This document shows, in pieces, positions 24,538-32,216 of a stretch of 37,734 bases of DNA. Made by a program: the position numbers and the translations under genes. The notes beneath the pieces were generated by a model. That model searched no databases and was not told the origin of the DNA. It was given only the letters and a program-made list of their open reading frames with translations. The DNA is taken from contig JALOTN010000040.1 in assembly GCA_025457885.1 (NCBI GenBank), positions 1 to 37,734 on the forward strand, in the 5' to 3' direction. This DNA comes from Thermoplasmatota archaeon (GTDB lineage: Archaea; Thermoplasmatota; E2; DHVEG-1). The first letter of the stretch is position 1. Each line of letters starts with the position of its first letter.

Positions 24538-25326
24538 ATGAACCGGATCACGTTTCTTTCTGATTTTGGGACGAAGGGTGTGTATGTCGCGCAGATGAAG
24601 GGGGTTGTGTCAAGTATCTCTGATGCGCAGTTAATTGACCTGAGCCATGAGGTGTCTGCTCAGAATGTCCGTGAGGGAGCATTTTTGTTGTGGGCGGCAG
24701 CACCGTTTTTCCCGGCTGGGACGATTCATGTAGGAGTGGTGGACCCGGGTGTTGGTACGGAGCGGAAAGGGTTGATTGTGACGACGAAGAAGCAGGTGTT
24801 TGTCGGTCCGGATAATGGGTTGTTGATGCCTGCGGCGCATCTGTTTGGTGATGTGGTGGTCTATGAGATTACCAATCCTCGGTACATGATTCATCCGTTG
24901 TCCCGGACGTTTCATGGGAGGGATATTTTTGCCCCTGTCGCTGCGTATATCGCTCGGGGGGTGCCTTTCGCAGAGATGGGTTCGAAGACGTCGCATTTTG
25001 TGGATCTGCGGTTTCCTCTTGGGGAGAATCAGGGGGATCGGATTGTGGGGAAGGTGTTGTATGTGGATCGGTTTGGGAATCTGGTGACGAACATCCCACA
25101 GGATATTCTTCCGCAGGTTGATGTGGGGAAAACGATGACGCTTTTTTCTGGTGATCGACGGTGGGAGCAGGTCCGTTTTGTGTCTTCATATGGGTTTGTA
25201 AAACCGGGGGAGTTGCTTGGGACGGTTGGGAGTAGTCATTTTCTTGAGATCAGTGTGAATCAAGGGGATGCTTCTAAGAATTTAGGTTTGTTGCCGGATG
25301 CTGAGGTGTCGATAATCTTTAGTTAG
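24538..25326 (+). CDS. SAM hydroxide adenosyltransferase (DUF62 family)
   Basis: A 262-residue enzyme that splits S-adenosylmethionine with water-derived hydroxide to adenosine and methionine. The family signatures are in order: LSDFGTKGVYVAQMKG (residues 6-21), VVDPGVGTERKG near 68, GPDNGLL near 88, FHGRDIFAPVAA near 122, and VDRFGNLVTNI near 175. Length agrees with archaeal members. ATG 24538 is chosen over a GTG four codons upstream because the conserved block starts right after it. The stop overlaps the convergent flavin-reductase-like gene by 4 bp. The physiological role of the family is still unclear. Confidence 0.9.
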   Translation: MNRITFLSDFGTKGVYVAQMKGVVSSISDAQLIDLSHEVSAQNVREGAFLLWAAAPFFPAGTIHVGVVDPGVGTERKGLIVTTKKQVFVGPDNGLLMPAAHLFGDVVVYEITNPRYMIHPLSRTFHGRDIFAPVAAYIARGVPFAEMGSKTSHFVDLRFPLGENQGDRIVGKVLYVDRFGNLVTNIPQDILPQVDVGKTMTLFSGDRRWEQVRFVSSYGFVKPGELLGTVGSSHFLEISVNQGDASKNLGLLPDAEVSIIFS

Positions 25327-25874
25327 AATATCTTTCTTTTCACTCTATCCAGGGTTGTATACGCGTTCTGTCCGATATAGTAAAGAGGGTGGATGAGGTC
25401 TGTTCTGAGGAGGTGGTTTTCAAAGGCGTTTTCCTCTGCGGAGACGGCGACGACCTCACCGACGAACAACGTATGATCCCCAATGGGAGTGGTTTTCACT
25501 AGTTTGCATTCCAGGTGGGCGTATCCTTCTTTGATAAGGGGGGTTTTGAGTTTTTGAGATGGTTTAAGTGTTAGTCCCGTCTGGCAGAGTTTATCGGTGT
25601 TTTTCCCGGAATGAGTGCCGCAGTAGTCCGCTGCCTCGACTTCTGAGTATGGCATGAAGTTGATGACGAACTCCTTGTTTTTTTTAATGAGTGTATAGGA
25701 GTATCGTTTTGGTGAGATGGAGATACCGTAGAGTGGTGGGTTCCGTGAGATGGGGGTGTGCCAGGCAAGGGTGATGATGTTGGTGTTGTTTTTTTCATCG
25801 TTGCTGGTGACTAGAACGGTCTGCATGGGGAAGGCGTAATGGTAATATTTTTCGATACTCCCATTGATTTTCAT
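25323..25874 (-). CDS. Flavin reductase-like domain protein (FMN-binding split barrel)
   Basis: A 183-residue protein of the flavin reductase / DIM6-NTAB family. The N-terminal half has PMQTVLVTSNDEKNNTNIIT and the typical W-H-T-P-I-S-x-N-P-P-L stretch near residue 38, where FMN binds; KEFVINFM near 67 and LECKLVKT near 122 are further family features. Such proteins reduce flavin with NAD(P)H or bind FMN as electron carriers. It lies 16 bp downstream of a DUF357 gene on the same strand, so the two may share a transcript. The partner is unknown. Confidence 0.87.
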   Translation of the reverse strand: MKINGSIEKYYHYAFPMQTVLVTSNDEKNNTNIITLAWHTPISRNPPLYGISISPKRYSYTLIKKNKEFVINFMPYSEVEAADYCGTHSGKNTDKLCQTGLTLKPSQKLKTPLIKEGYAHLECKLVKTTPIGDHTLFVGEVVAVSAEENAFENHLLRTDLIHPLYYIGQNAYTTLDRVKRKIF

Positions 25875-25890
25875 AGGTTTCTCCTCTTAC

Positions 25891-26115
25891 TTATTGTGTT
25901 TTGAGAATAGCATCCAGCAGCCCATGGGCATAGTTGATGCAGCCAAACGCGGTGAAGTAGTCTTTTTTCTCTGAATAGTATCGTGTATCTTGGTAGTATT
26001 GAGTGGCTAGTTCGATGATTTTCTTTTGTTTTTCTGAAAGCTTGGTGTGGTTGAGTTGTTTGATGTTTTCTTCGAACATCACGATGTCTTTTTGTACGCG
26101 TGTTTTTTCGTCCAT
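25891..26115 (-). CDS. DUF357 protein
   Basis: A 74-residue, mostly helical cytoplasmic protein. The C-terminal DYFTAFGCINYAHGLLDA (residues 53-70) is the hallmark of the archaeal DUF357 family, which is nearly confined to Archaea. The first 45 residues look like a helical hairpin. No function is established. It is divergent from the TrmB-like regulator and could be affected by the palindromes between them. Confidence 0.85.
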   Translation of the reverse strand: MDEKTRVQKDIVMFEENIKQLNHTKLSEKQKKIIELATQYYQDTRYYSEKKDYFTAFGCINYAHGLLDAILKTQ

Positions 26116-26170
26116 GGTCTTGGTTTTACTGGAGGGATTGTGAGGACATAAATGTTTGCATCCAGGGTGT

Positions 26171-26222
26171 TTTTATCGTCTTTTAGGCGATAAAATGTTT
26201 TGTCGGCTGAGAGACGACAAAA
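26171..26222. promoter_or_regulatory. Two tandem 25-bp palindromes, probable operator
   Basis: Two inverted repeats with the same design lie side by side: TTTTATCG-N9-CGATAAAA (26171-26195) and TTTTGTCG-N9-CGACAAAA (26198-26222). Arms are perfect 8-bp complements, the spacers are both 9 bp but differ in sequence, and the compensated A/T to G/C change at arm position 5 keeps pairing. They end 8 bp before a TATA box. This is the pattern of a dimeric regulator binding two adjacent sites, most simply autoregulation by the gene at 26290. Confidence 0.75.
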
Positions 26223-26230
26223 TGGAAAGG

Positions 26231-26238
26231 TATTTAAA
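26231..26238 (+). promoter_or_regulatory. TATA box of the regulator-transporter operon
   Basis: TATTTAAA with a purine-rich element before it (GGAAAGG). A start about 25 bp on, near 26260, would give a 30-nt leader containing GGTG at 26281-26284 ahead of ATG 26290. The paired palindromes lie directly upstream. Confidence 0.6.
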
Positions 26239-26289
26239 CCTGCAAATCAACGTTTTTTTATTACAATCTTGTGTAAAAATGGTGCCGTG

Positions 26290-26685
26290 ATGAGAACAAC
26301 CCGTTCGCCTATCAACAAGAATCTTGAGAATGCAGTTAATGAATTACTGGATTCCAGGGCTGAATGTCGTATCTACATTTATTTACTGAGGAAAAACCGA
26401 GCGCGTAGTGAGGAGATTATTCGAGGCACTAAGTTGCATCCGAGCACCGTTCGTGAGCTTCTTTCGAAAATGTATGAGAATAGGATTATTTCCAGAGAGA
26501 AAATCAAAACAGATCGCATCGGGAAGAACCCCTATCTGTATGGCGCGGTATCCCCTTTGTTGTTGTTACAACGTCGTGTGAAGATTATTGAGTCGCGGTT
26601 AAATACCATAGCGAGTCTGACCGGCAAGACGAATGGGAGTAAATACGTGCAAATCACCATTGATAGCCAAGGAGGGAAGTCATGA
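26290..26685 (+). CDS. TrmB-like winged-helix transcriptional regulator
   Basis: A 131-residue DNA-binding protein. A winged helix spans about residues 18-75: ECRIYIYLLRKNRARSEEII, then the recognition helix region HPSTVRELLSKMYENRIISR. A basic linker follows and a short helical C-terminus (QRRVKIIESRLNTIASL), likely a dimerisation coiled coil. An upstream extension of the open frame to 26200 crosses the promoter and is rejected; ATG 26290 has GGTG 5 nt ahead. It overlaps the transporter gene by 4 bp (ATGA), so it probably controls that transporter and itself through the two palindromes upstream. The ligand is unknown. Confidence 0.82.
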   Translation: MRTTRSPINKNLENAVNELLDSRAECRIYIYLLRKNRARSEEIIRGTKLHPSTVRELLSKMYENRIISREKIKTDRIGKNPYLYGAVSPLLLLQRRVKIIESRLNTIASLTGKTNGSKYVQITIDSQGGKS

Positions 26686-28916
26686 AAATAGCACGTTCCC
26701 TGGCAACATTCCTGGTGAAACGACCAAAAACGGTTCTTCTGGTGTACACGGTGATAACCATTCTTGTTGGTCTGCAGATTCGCAACGTCTACATGCAATC
26801 AGATCTTTCTACTTTTTTACCCCAGGATGATCCAACGTTGCTGCTGTGGAAAAAAATCGATCAGGAATTCCAGATAGGTTCTACGATTATCATCTACGTA
26901 GAGGCAGATGACATCCGGGACCCCTATGTGTTGCATGAGATGGATAGGGTCTCAACGAAGATTAACACGTATGAGTTGGATAAAGGAACCGCCGATGGTG
27001 TTTTTTCGGTTAATAGTATCGCTCAATTGATTAAAGAGGAAAATCAAAAACCCATGCTTCCCCAGAACCTTGGCGGGCTGGGTAAATACGAGATCCCTGA
27101 TGATACCAATCGTATCAACACGTACATGGCTCGGATTCAATCAATGGAGGGTATCTTGTTCCTTGATTCGTATAAAGTGGGGGTCATCATCTTCCAGCTC
27201 TCTGAGCATGCTGATAGTAAACAGATCCTTAGTGATGTCAAAGAGGCGATTGGGAAGGAAGCTCGTTATTCCACCATGACAGTGACTGGTTCGGTTGCAT
27301 CACAGCAAGCGATGCGAGCTTCGACGTTCCAGTCTTTGATTATCGTCTTCCCGTTGGCGGCTCTTGGAGTCGCAGCAGTCCTGTTCCTTTTCCATAGGAC
27401 CCTGAAGGGTCTTCTGATTGGGTTCATGCCTCTGGGGTATGCGTTGTTGCTTACGTTTGGAGTACTAGGGACGATTCAACCAGAGTTGACTATTCTTTCG
27501 ATTGCTGTCGCAGCCTTGTTGCTTGGGCTTGGGGTGGATTATTCGATTTATCTTGCGAATCGATTTGCAGAAGAATGCACCTTGGAAAACAAGATTGAAC
27601 GGGTGGAATGCACCCTGGGTCGGACCGGGAAAGCAGTGTTTATGTGTGCGTTTACAACCATCATCGGGTTCGGCTCCTTGATGACCTCAAGTCTCCCACC
27701 GATGGTGACCTTTGGATTTAGCTGTGCGATTGGGATTACTTTTGCGTTTCTCTCGGCGACCATCCTAGTGCCCTGTCTCTGTTTGGTGCTCCACTTTGAG
27801 AAACATGAGACTGTCCATCAATGGAAACGCTTCGCAAGATTCTTGGTGGAGTATCGAAAGAAATTGTTCATGGTCGCCTGTTTCTTCGTCGTTCTTTCCC
27901 TCCTGGTCCTCCCAAGAGTGACAACCGACGTTAACTATCTTGATATGGCCCCTCAAGGCATCCCTGAGGTTGATACACTTCTGGAGTATTCGAAGAATTT
28001 TGGTTCTGGGACGAACTTCAATGCCTTATATATTGAAACGGATAGTCAGGGTCTGACCTACCCAGAAGTCATTGAAGCGATCTATAACATGGAAGAGCAA
28101 ATCCGTGCCGCCGGGGGATCAGCGTATTCTATCGCTGATGAAATAAAGAAGATTAATGATGTGTTAGACCGCAGCGTCATCATAGAAAAAATCGCTGAGT
28201 TTATGGGTGTCAATGTCGTTATTCTTGATAAAATAGCTCGGACCGGGCTTGTGGATGAACAATATTCAAAAACAATCGTTCTGGTGACCTTCCCTGCTGG
28301 GCAGAGCGTGAAAACCTATGAAAAACTTGTCAATAATGTCAATGAGATTGCTCAGAATACGCAGATCCCCCAGAATGGTTATGTGTCCCGTCTCACTGGT
28401 CAAGACGTCGTTAGTGTTGAAATCGATAAACAGATCATGAGCTCACAGGCAACATCGCTCCTCCTTGCATTACTATTAGTATTGGCTTGCTTGATTATCG
28501 GATTTAATTCTATTGGAATGGGTTTGTTAGCACTCATCCCTGTTCTTGTCGTCCTCGCATGGGAACCAGGAGCCCTCGTTATGTTAGATATTCCTCTTTC
28601 CATCATCAATATCACAGTTGCCTCAATTATGATTGGTACGGGTATTGACTACAGCATTCAGACGACCCAGCGAGTACGAGAAGAAATCGCGAAAGGAGTG
28701 ACTAAAACTGAGGCGGTGATAACAACAATCGAAACCACTGGTTGGTCATTAGCTGGTGCAGCGACAACCACAAGTATGGCTTTACTTTCCACCTTCGCCG
28801 TAAGCATACCCTCCCTGCATCAGTTTAGCATCGTCGTCATAACATTGATTGGTTTTTCCTTTATCGCAAGCCTCTGTATTTTACCGACACTCTTGACATC
28901 ACGTTTCATCAAATGA
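26682..28916 (+). CDS. MMPL/RND-superfamily transporter
   Basis: A 744-residue membrane protein with the two-fold RND/MMPL design: helix 1 (about 20-38), a large outer loop, five helices (about 210-370), then the same again (helix 7 near 395, loop, helices from about 585 to 740). The matching GLGVDYSIYLANR and GTGIDYSIQTTQR motifs in the two halves carry the membrane Asp thought to relay protons. Archaeal members of this size lack the long porter domains of AcrB and probably handle lipids or hydrophobic compounds. Translation is coupled to the TrmB-like regulator. Substrate unknown. Confidence 0.9.
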   Translation: MKIARSLATFLVKRPKTVLLVYTVITILVGLQIRNVYMQSDLSTFLPQDDPTLLLWKKIDQEFQIGSTIIIYVEADDIRDPYVLHEMDRVSTKINTYELDKGTADGVFSVNSIAQLIKEENQKPMLPQNLGGLGKYEIPDDTNRINTYMARIQSMEGILFLDSYKVGVIIFQLSEHADSKQILSDVKEAIGKEARYSTMTVTGSVASQQAMRASTFQSLIIVFPLAALGVAAVLFLFHRTLKGLLIGFMPLGYALLLTFGVLGTIQPELTILSIAVAALLLGLGVDYSIYLANRFAEECTLENKIERVECTLGRTGKAVFMCAFTTIIGFGSLMTSSLPPMVTFGFSCAIGITFAFLSATILVPCLCLVLHFEKHETVHQWKRFARFLVEYRKKLFMVACFFVVLSLLVLPRVTTDVNYLDMAPQGIPEVDTLLEYSKNFGSGTNFNALYIETDSQGLTYPEVIEAIYNMEEQIRAAGGSAYSIADEIKKINDVLDRSVIIEKIAEFMGVNVVILDKIARTGLVDEQYSKTIVLVTFPAGQSVKTYEKLVNNVNEIAQNTQIPQNGYVSRLTGQDVVSVEIDKQIMSSQATSLLLALLLVLACLIIGFNSIGMGLLALIPVLVVLAWEPGALVMLDIPLSIINITVASIMIGTGIDYSIQTTQRVREEIAKGVTKTEAVITTIETTGWSLAGAATTTSMALLSTFAVSIPSLHQFSIVVITLIGFSFIASLCILPTLLTSRFIK

Positions 28917-29005
28917 GGTTGTATTAAAGTCGTATCAAAAAACAGAAATTGTGAATCAGCATCTTTAAAAACGAAAAAAAACCATAGTATGGTGAAAACG
29001 AACGA

Positions 29006-29275
29006 TTATTGTTTTTTCTTCAGCGTTCGTATGGATCGTATAAAAGGGATATCGAAGAAAATGTTTCCAATCAATATTAGCATACTGAGGAGCAACTCTC
29101 CATCATACGCAGAAGAACCACTGGTGAATCCTTTTGTGTACCACTCCAATAAAAACACCACAGAGACAATGATAGGAACAATCAATAGCAGCGGGGCGAA
29201 CCAGAGCTCCAATCGCAGCAATAACTTCCGAATAATCTCCTTTCGCTGACTGCTTGTCATTTCCATTTTTTTCAC
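29006..29275 (-). CDS. Small membrane protein, two predicted helices, unknown
   Basis: An 89-residue protein with a charged N-terminus (residues 1-22), a hydrophobic helix WFAPLLLIVPIIVSVVFLL (25-43) and a second at about 62-77, ending in a basic tail RTLKKKQ. It was not assigned to a family. It lies 4 bp downstream of the kinase-like membrane protein and likely shares its transcript. The 89-bp gap to the transporter gene shows no clear signal. Confidence 0.6.
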   Translation of the reverse strand: MKKMEMTSSQRKEIIRKLLLRLELWFAPLLLIVPIIVSVVFLLEWYTKGFTSGSSAYDGELLLSMLILIGNIFFDIPFIRSIRTLKKKQ

Positions 29276-29279
29276 ATCT

Positions 29280-29993
29280 TTATATTGGGAGTATTATTTT
29301 TGGTGGAAGAATTTGAACATTAAAAGCTATTGTCACCTGCCAGAAGAACCAGAGGAGGAGTGCAGGAAGCATCTGAATCATGAAGTCATCATCGATGAAT
29401 CGAAGTTTCCTTGCTTCACCAACCAGAGCTCCTGTTGCTCCAATGATTGAGACCGGTATTAGGACCCACCATTCTGCTTGATACCAGGTAATCAGGAAGA
29501 AGAACAGTGAGACAAAAAAACCAATAGAATATGCCTTTTTTTTGCCAAGGTAGTATCGTGTCTCACCGATGATAGGGTCCGTAAAAGAGGCGCAAAGAAT
29601 GCAAGGGATTGCGATTTGCTGAGGGAAGAAGAGAAATAATAGTACAACTGCAAATCCGAAATATAAGTAGCTTGCTGGTCGATTCTTCTCATAATTTCGC
29701 AAACCGAAAAACCGCTGGTGGTTCAATACTCCACGGAGCCGGCGATATTCAACCAAGCTCATGCAGAGAACAAGAATGATTGGTATGACGATTTTAATAT
29801 CATTGACTAATTCTCCCTCGGGGAGGAGGTAATAGAAGAGGAAGGAGGCAGCAAACGTATGGAACACTCGACGGAACCAGTGCGCATCCACCTCGATAGC
29901 AGTGAGACGTTCTAAAAACTCATCCTGGTATCTGGACATTCTCTCCTTTGTGGTTTTCAGAGCGTCTTTTGCGCTCATCTCTGAGAAAAGCAT
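29280..29993 (-). CDS. Membrane protein resembling dolichol kinase / CTP-transferase family
   Basis: A 237-residue protein with about six membrane helices from residue 48 on. Features recalling dolichol kinase and phytol/phosphatidate cytidylyltransferase relatives are the early basic-His motif FRRVFHTFAASF (near 40), a loop SFTDPIIGETRYYLGKKKA (near 137) in place of the usual D-x-x-A-x-x-x-G, and a late ALVGEARK...IDDDFMIQMLPA. If correct, it phosphorylates an isoprenoid alcohol with CTP, which could feed lipid carriers for glycan assembly. The similarity is weak and recalled, not computed. It follows ribose-5-phosphate isomerase by 36 bp. Confidence 0.6.
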   Translation of the reverse strand: MLFSEMSAKDALKTTKERMSRYQDEFLERLTAIEVDAHWFRRVFHTFAASFLFYYLLPEGELVNDIKIVIPIILVLCMSLVEYRRLRGVLNHQRFFGLRNYEKNRPASYLYFGFAVVLLFLFFPQQIAIPCILCASFTDPIIGETRYYLGKKKAYSIGFFVSLFFFLITWYQAEWWVLIPVSIIGATGALVGEARKLRFIDDDFMIQMLPALLLWFFWQVTIAFNVQILPPKIILPI

Positions 29994-30029
29994 CTGTCTA
30001 GGCCATCCTTCGAAGACGATTACACCGGG

Positions 30030-30722
30030 TTATTGCACGATATCTTGTCGTTCGAGGGTCATCATCCCCTGTTTACTCCCTACGATAACCTCATCAGCAA
30101 GACCGATGAACAACCCATTCTCAAGGACCCCGGGGATGTTGTTGATCTCTTTTTCCATGTTCTCCGGATCGGTTATCTTCCCAAAATCACAATCAATGAT
30201 GTAGTTCTGATTATCCGTGATGAACGCTTCATCCATGATCTTCCGTAGCTCCCCGGTACATCCAAGTCCTTCCAGTACCTTCTTGGTCGCTGACCAACCA
30301 AACTTCGTCACCTCCACTGGAAGGAAACAATCGCAACCCAATCCTTTCACTATCTTTGTCTCATCAACGATGATAATGACTTTTTTAGAATGATACGCGA
30401 TGATCTTCTCCCGGGTGAGTGCTCCTCCACCCCCTTTAATGAGATTCAGATTAGAATCAACCTCATCAGCACCATCAATCGTCAGATCGATTTCCACACG
30501 GTCATCAAGCTCAATGAGCGGGATTTTATACTCCGTTGCTAACCGTTTTGTCTTTAAGGAGGTAGGGACCGCTTCTATCTTCAGACCATTCTTGACCAGC
30601 TCCCCTATTTTTTTCACAGCGAACTCAACGGTTGAACCCGTACCAAGTCCGACAATCATCCCGTCTTCGATATATTGTGCTGCTTTTTCAGCAGCTTGCT
30701 TCTTCATTTCTTCTTGTTCCAC
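30030..30722 (-). CDS. rpiA: Ribose-5-phosphate isomerase A
   Basis: A 230-residue RpiA, interconverting ribose-5-phosphate and ribulose-5-phosphate. Signatures in order: GLGTGSTVEFAVKKI (near 26), DGADEVDSNLNLIKGGGGALTREK (in two parts, near 85-108), DETKIVKGLG (near 123) and LPVEVTKFGW. The open frame extends to 30770, but that part lies upstream of the expected transcript start. GTG 30722 is chosen because GGTGGG sits 3-4 nt ahead and the length then fits the family. A TATA-like box is at 30762-30767. It starts a minus-strand set with the two membrane proteins. Confidence 0.92.
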   Translation of the reverse strand: MEQEEMKKQAAEKAAQYIEDGMIVGLGTGSTVEFAVKKIGELVKNGLKIEAVPTSLKTKRLATEYKIPLIELDDRVEIDLTIDGADEVDSNLNLIKGGGGALTREKIIAYHSKKVIIIVDETKIVKGLGCDCFLPVEVTKFGWSATKKVLEGLGCTGELRKIMDEAFITDNQNYIIDCDFGKITDPENMEKEINNIPGVLENGLFIGLADEVIVGSKQGMMTLERQDIVQ

Positions 30723-30761
30723 TAGCCCACCCACAGGGTAATACAACAAGGAATACAAAAA

Positions 30762-30767
30762 CTTATA
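30762..30767 (-). promoter_or_regulatory. Candidate TATA box of rpiA
   Basis: Minus-strand TATAAG (context GTATAAGTTTTTG) lies about 43 bp before the GTG start, leaving a leader of around 16 nt that includes the GGTGGG ribosome site. It supports the GTG start over the upstream ATG. Confidence 0.4.
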
Positions 30768-30796
30768 CATCTTCTACTATTACGGACCATGAAACT

Positions 30797-31591
30797 ATGC
30801 TAGGAAAATGTGACGAACACGGGTATTTCCGTGGAGATGTCTGCCCGGTATGCAAAACAAAAGGAAAATTCCTGATGAGCGACCGTGAGCTTGATTCCCT
30901 AGGCCGCATCATGGCGGGAGTCCTGCGTCATTTCCCGGAGAAACTCGGGGTGAGTATGGATGGCCATGGATGGGTGGATATCTCCGAGTTTGTCGAAGCA
31001 GTCGGCGGGAGCAGGTCCGGCTTCCAATGGCTCCGGGACCATCATATCGAAGCGATCGCTGTAACCGATCCTAAAGGGAGATATCAGGTCGATGGGGGGA
31101 TGATACGAGCGACCTATGGACATACCATCGACATCAAACTCGATGATCTACCCCTTGCAGAACTTGATGAGTTCTTCTACCCGGTCACCGAGGAGGAAAT
31201 CGACATCATCCTTGAAGGTGGTCTTAATCCCATTGATAGGAAAAACGTCCATCTGAGTGGTAGCATGGAAAAAGCAATCGAAGCTGGGAAAGTAAGAACC
31301 GAAATCCCTCTTATCTTACGGATCGATGGGAAGCAAGCACAAGAGGATGGAATCAAAATCTATCATGCAGGCAAGGATGTGTATATCACCGAGCGAATCG
31401 ATGCCAAATATATATCAAAAGCAGATACCTCAGATGTAATACCTGCGAGTAATGAGTCCATATCTGAGGAACACATCCAGGAAGAACCTCAAGAGCCAAC
31501 TCTTTCTGAGGAAACAGAGGAACAACCACCAACAAAACCAAAGCGGAAAACCGCGAAGAAGACAAAGAAAACCAAACCCAAGAAGGAATAA
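30797..31591 (+). CDS. kptA: RNA 2'-phosphotransferase (Tpt1/KptA family) with charged C-terminal tail
   Basis: A 264-residue protein. KptA moves an RNA 2'-phosphate to NAD+, releasing nicotinamide and ADP-ribose 1'',2''-cyclic phosphate. An N-terminal zinc knuckle (CDEH, CPVC at residues 5-19) precedes the catalytic domain: SLGRIMAGVLRHFPEKLG near 36, RYQVDGGMIRATYGHTI near 95 with the key Arg and His, and VHLSGSMEKAIEAGKVR near 151. After about residue 212 there is a roughly 50-residue tail, first Glu-rich then Lys-rich (ending TKKTKPKKE), absent from compact homologues. The frame before ATG 30797 runs over the rpiA gene and is rejected. In archaea the natural substrate is uncertain. Confidence 0.9.
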   Translation: MLGKCDEHGYFRGDVCPVCKTKGKFLMSDRELDSLGRIMAGVLRHFPEKLGVSMDGHGWVDISEFVEAVGGSRSGFQWLRDHHIEAIAVTDPKGRYQVDGGMIRATYGHTIDIKLDDLPLAELDEFFYPVTEEEIDIILEGGLNPIDRKNVHLSGSMEKAIEAGKVRTEIPLILRIDGKQAQEDGIKIYHAGKDVYITERIDAKYISKADTSDVIPASNESISEEHIQEEPQEPTLSEETEEQPPTKPKRKTAKKTKKTKPKKE

Positions 31592-31595
31592 CTCC

Positions 31596-32216
31596 TCATT
31601 TCTTTTTTAGAAATACTATCGTGTTTTCTCCTGCCTTGACAGGATCACCAATTTTCACCGGGATTGATTCAATCATGTCCGCTTGGAGGGAGACATCCAC
31701 CCGTGAACCAAGCCGGATGATTCCGATGCGATCGCCTTTTTTCAACACATCCCCTTCTTTGATGTAGGGGTAGACTCGTCGGGCTATGAGACCAGCGAGT
31801 TGCACGATGGTGACTACCCCAATCTCGGTATCAATTGTGATTATCACCCGTTCATTCAGATCAGATTCCTTTTTCCAGGCTCTCAGATGATACCCTGGGA
31901 AATGCGTCATCTTTGTGATACGACCATCCAGGGGCATCCTATTGACATGGACGTTATTCACCTCCATAAATGTAGAGATAAAAACCTGGTTCTTCTCTTG
32001 TTTTATGTCTCTGATTCTCCCGTCTGCGGGTGCGATGACTCCCTCAGCGATGGTTCGTTCAGGGTCACGGAAGAAAATAAGGAAAAAAACAAGGACACAG
32101 AATGCTGGGATGAAACCAGCGAGAAACCACAGGGAGTACCAACAAAGTATGAAAAACAAAACACTGAACAATACTGGGGGTGCAACCCAGGACCAACATC
32201 CTTTTGCAATCCTCAT
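31596..32216 (-). CDS. psd: Phosphatidylserine/archaetidylserine decarboxylase proenzyme
   Basis: A 206-residue archaeal-type serine-phospholipid decarboxylase that yields the ethanolamine head group. One or two N-terminal membrane helices (about 11-48) lead to PADGRI near 63, NNVHVNR near 87 and the self-cleavage site LGS (Gly170-Ser171), whose Ser becomes the pyruvoyl group. The gene overlaps the stop of the upstream fusion gene by 4 bp (ATGA), so it is translated together with it. Its usual substrate in archaea would be archaetidylserine. Whether the link to the cysteate-forming gene signals a different head group is unknown. Confidence 0.9.
   Translation of the reverse strand: MRIAKGCWSWVAPPVLFSVLFFILCWYSLWFLAGFIPAFCVLVFFLIFFRDPERTIAEGVIAPADGRIRDIKQEKNQVFISTFMEVNNVHVNRMPLDGRITKMTHFPGYHLRAWKKESDLNERVIITIDTEIGVVTIVQLAGLIARRVYPYIKEGDVLKKGDRIGIIRLGSRVDVSLQADMIESIPVKIGDPVKAGENTIVFLKKK

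Noticed and set aside
26200-26289. N-terminal extension of the TrmB-like regulator
   Set aside because: It would run through the second palindrome and the TATA box; ATG 26290 has a good ribosome site.
30632-30796. N-terminal extension of KptA
   Set aside because: It lies antisense to the start of rpiA and shows no conserved sequence; the zinc knuckle begins right after ATG 30797.
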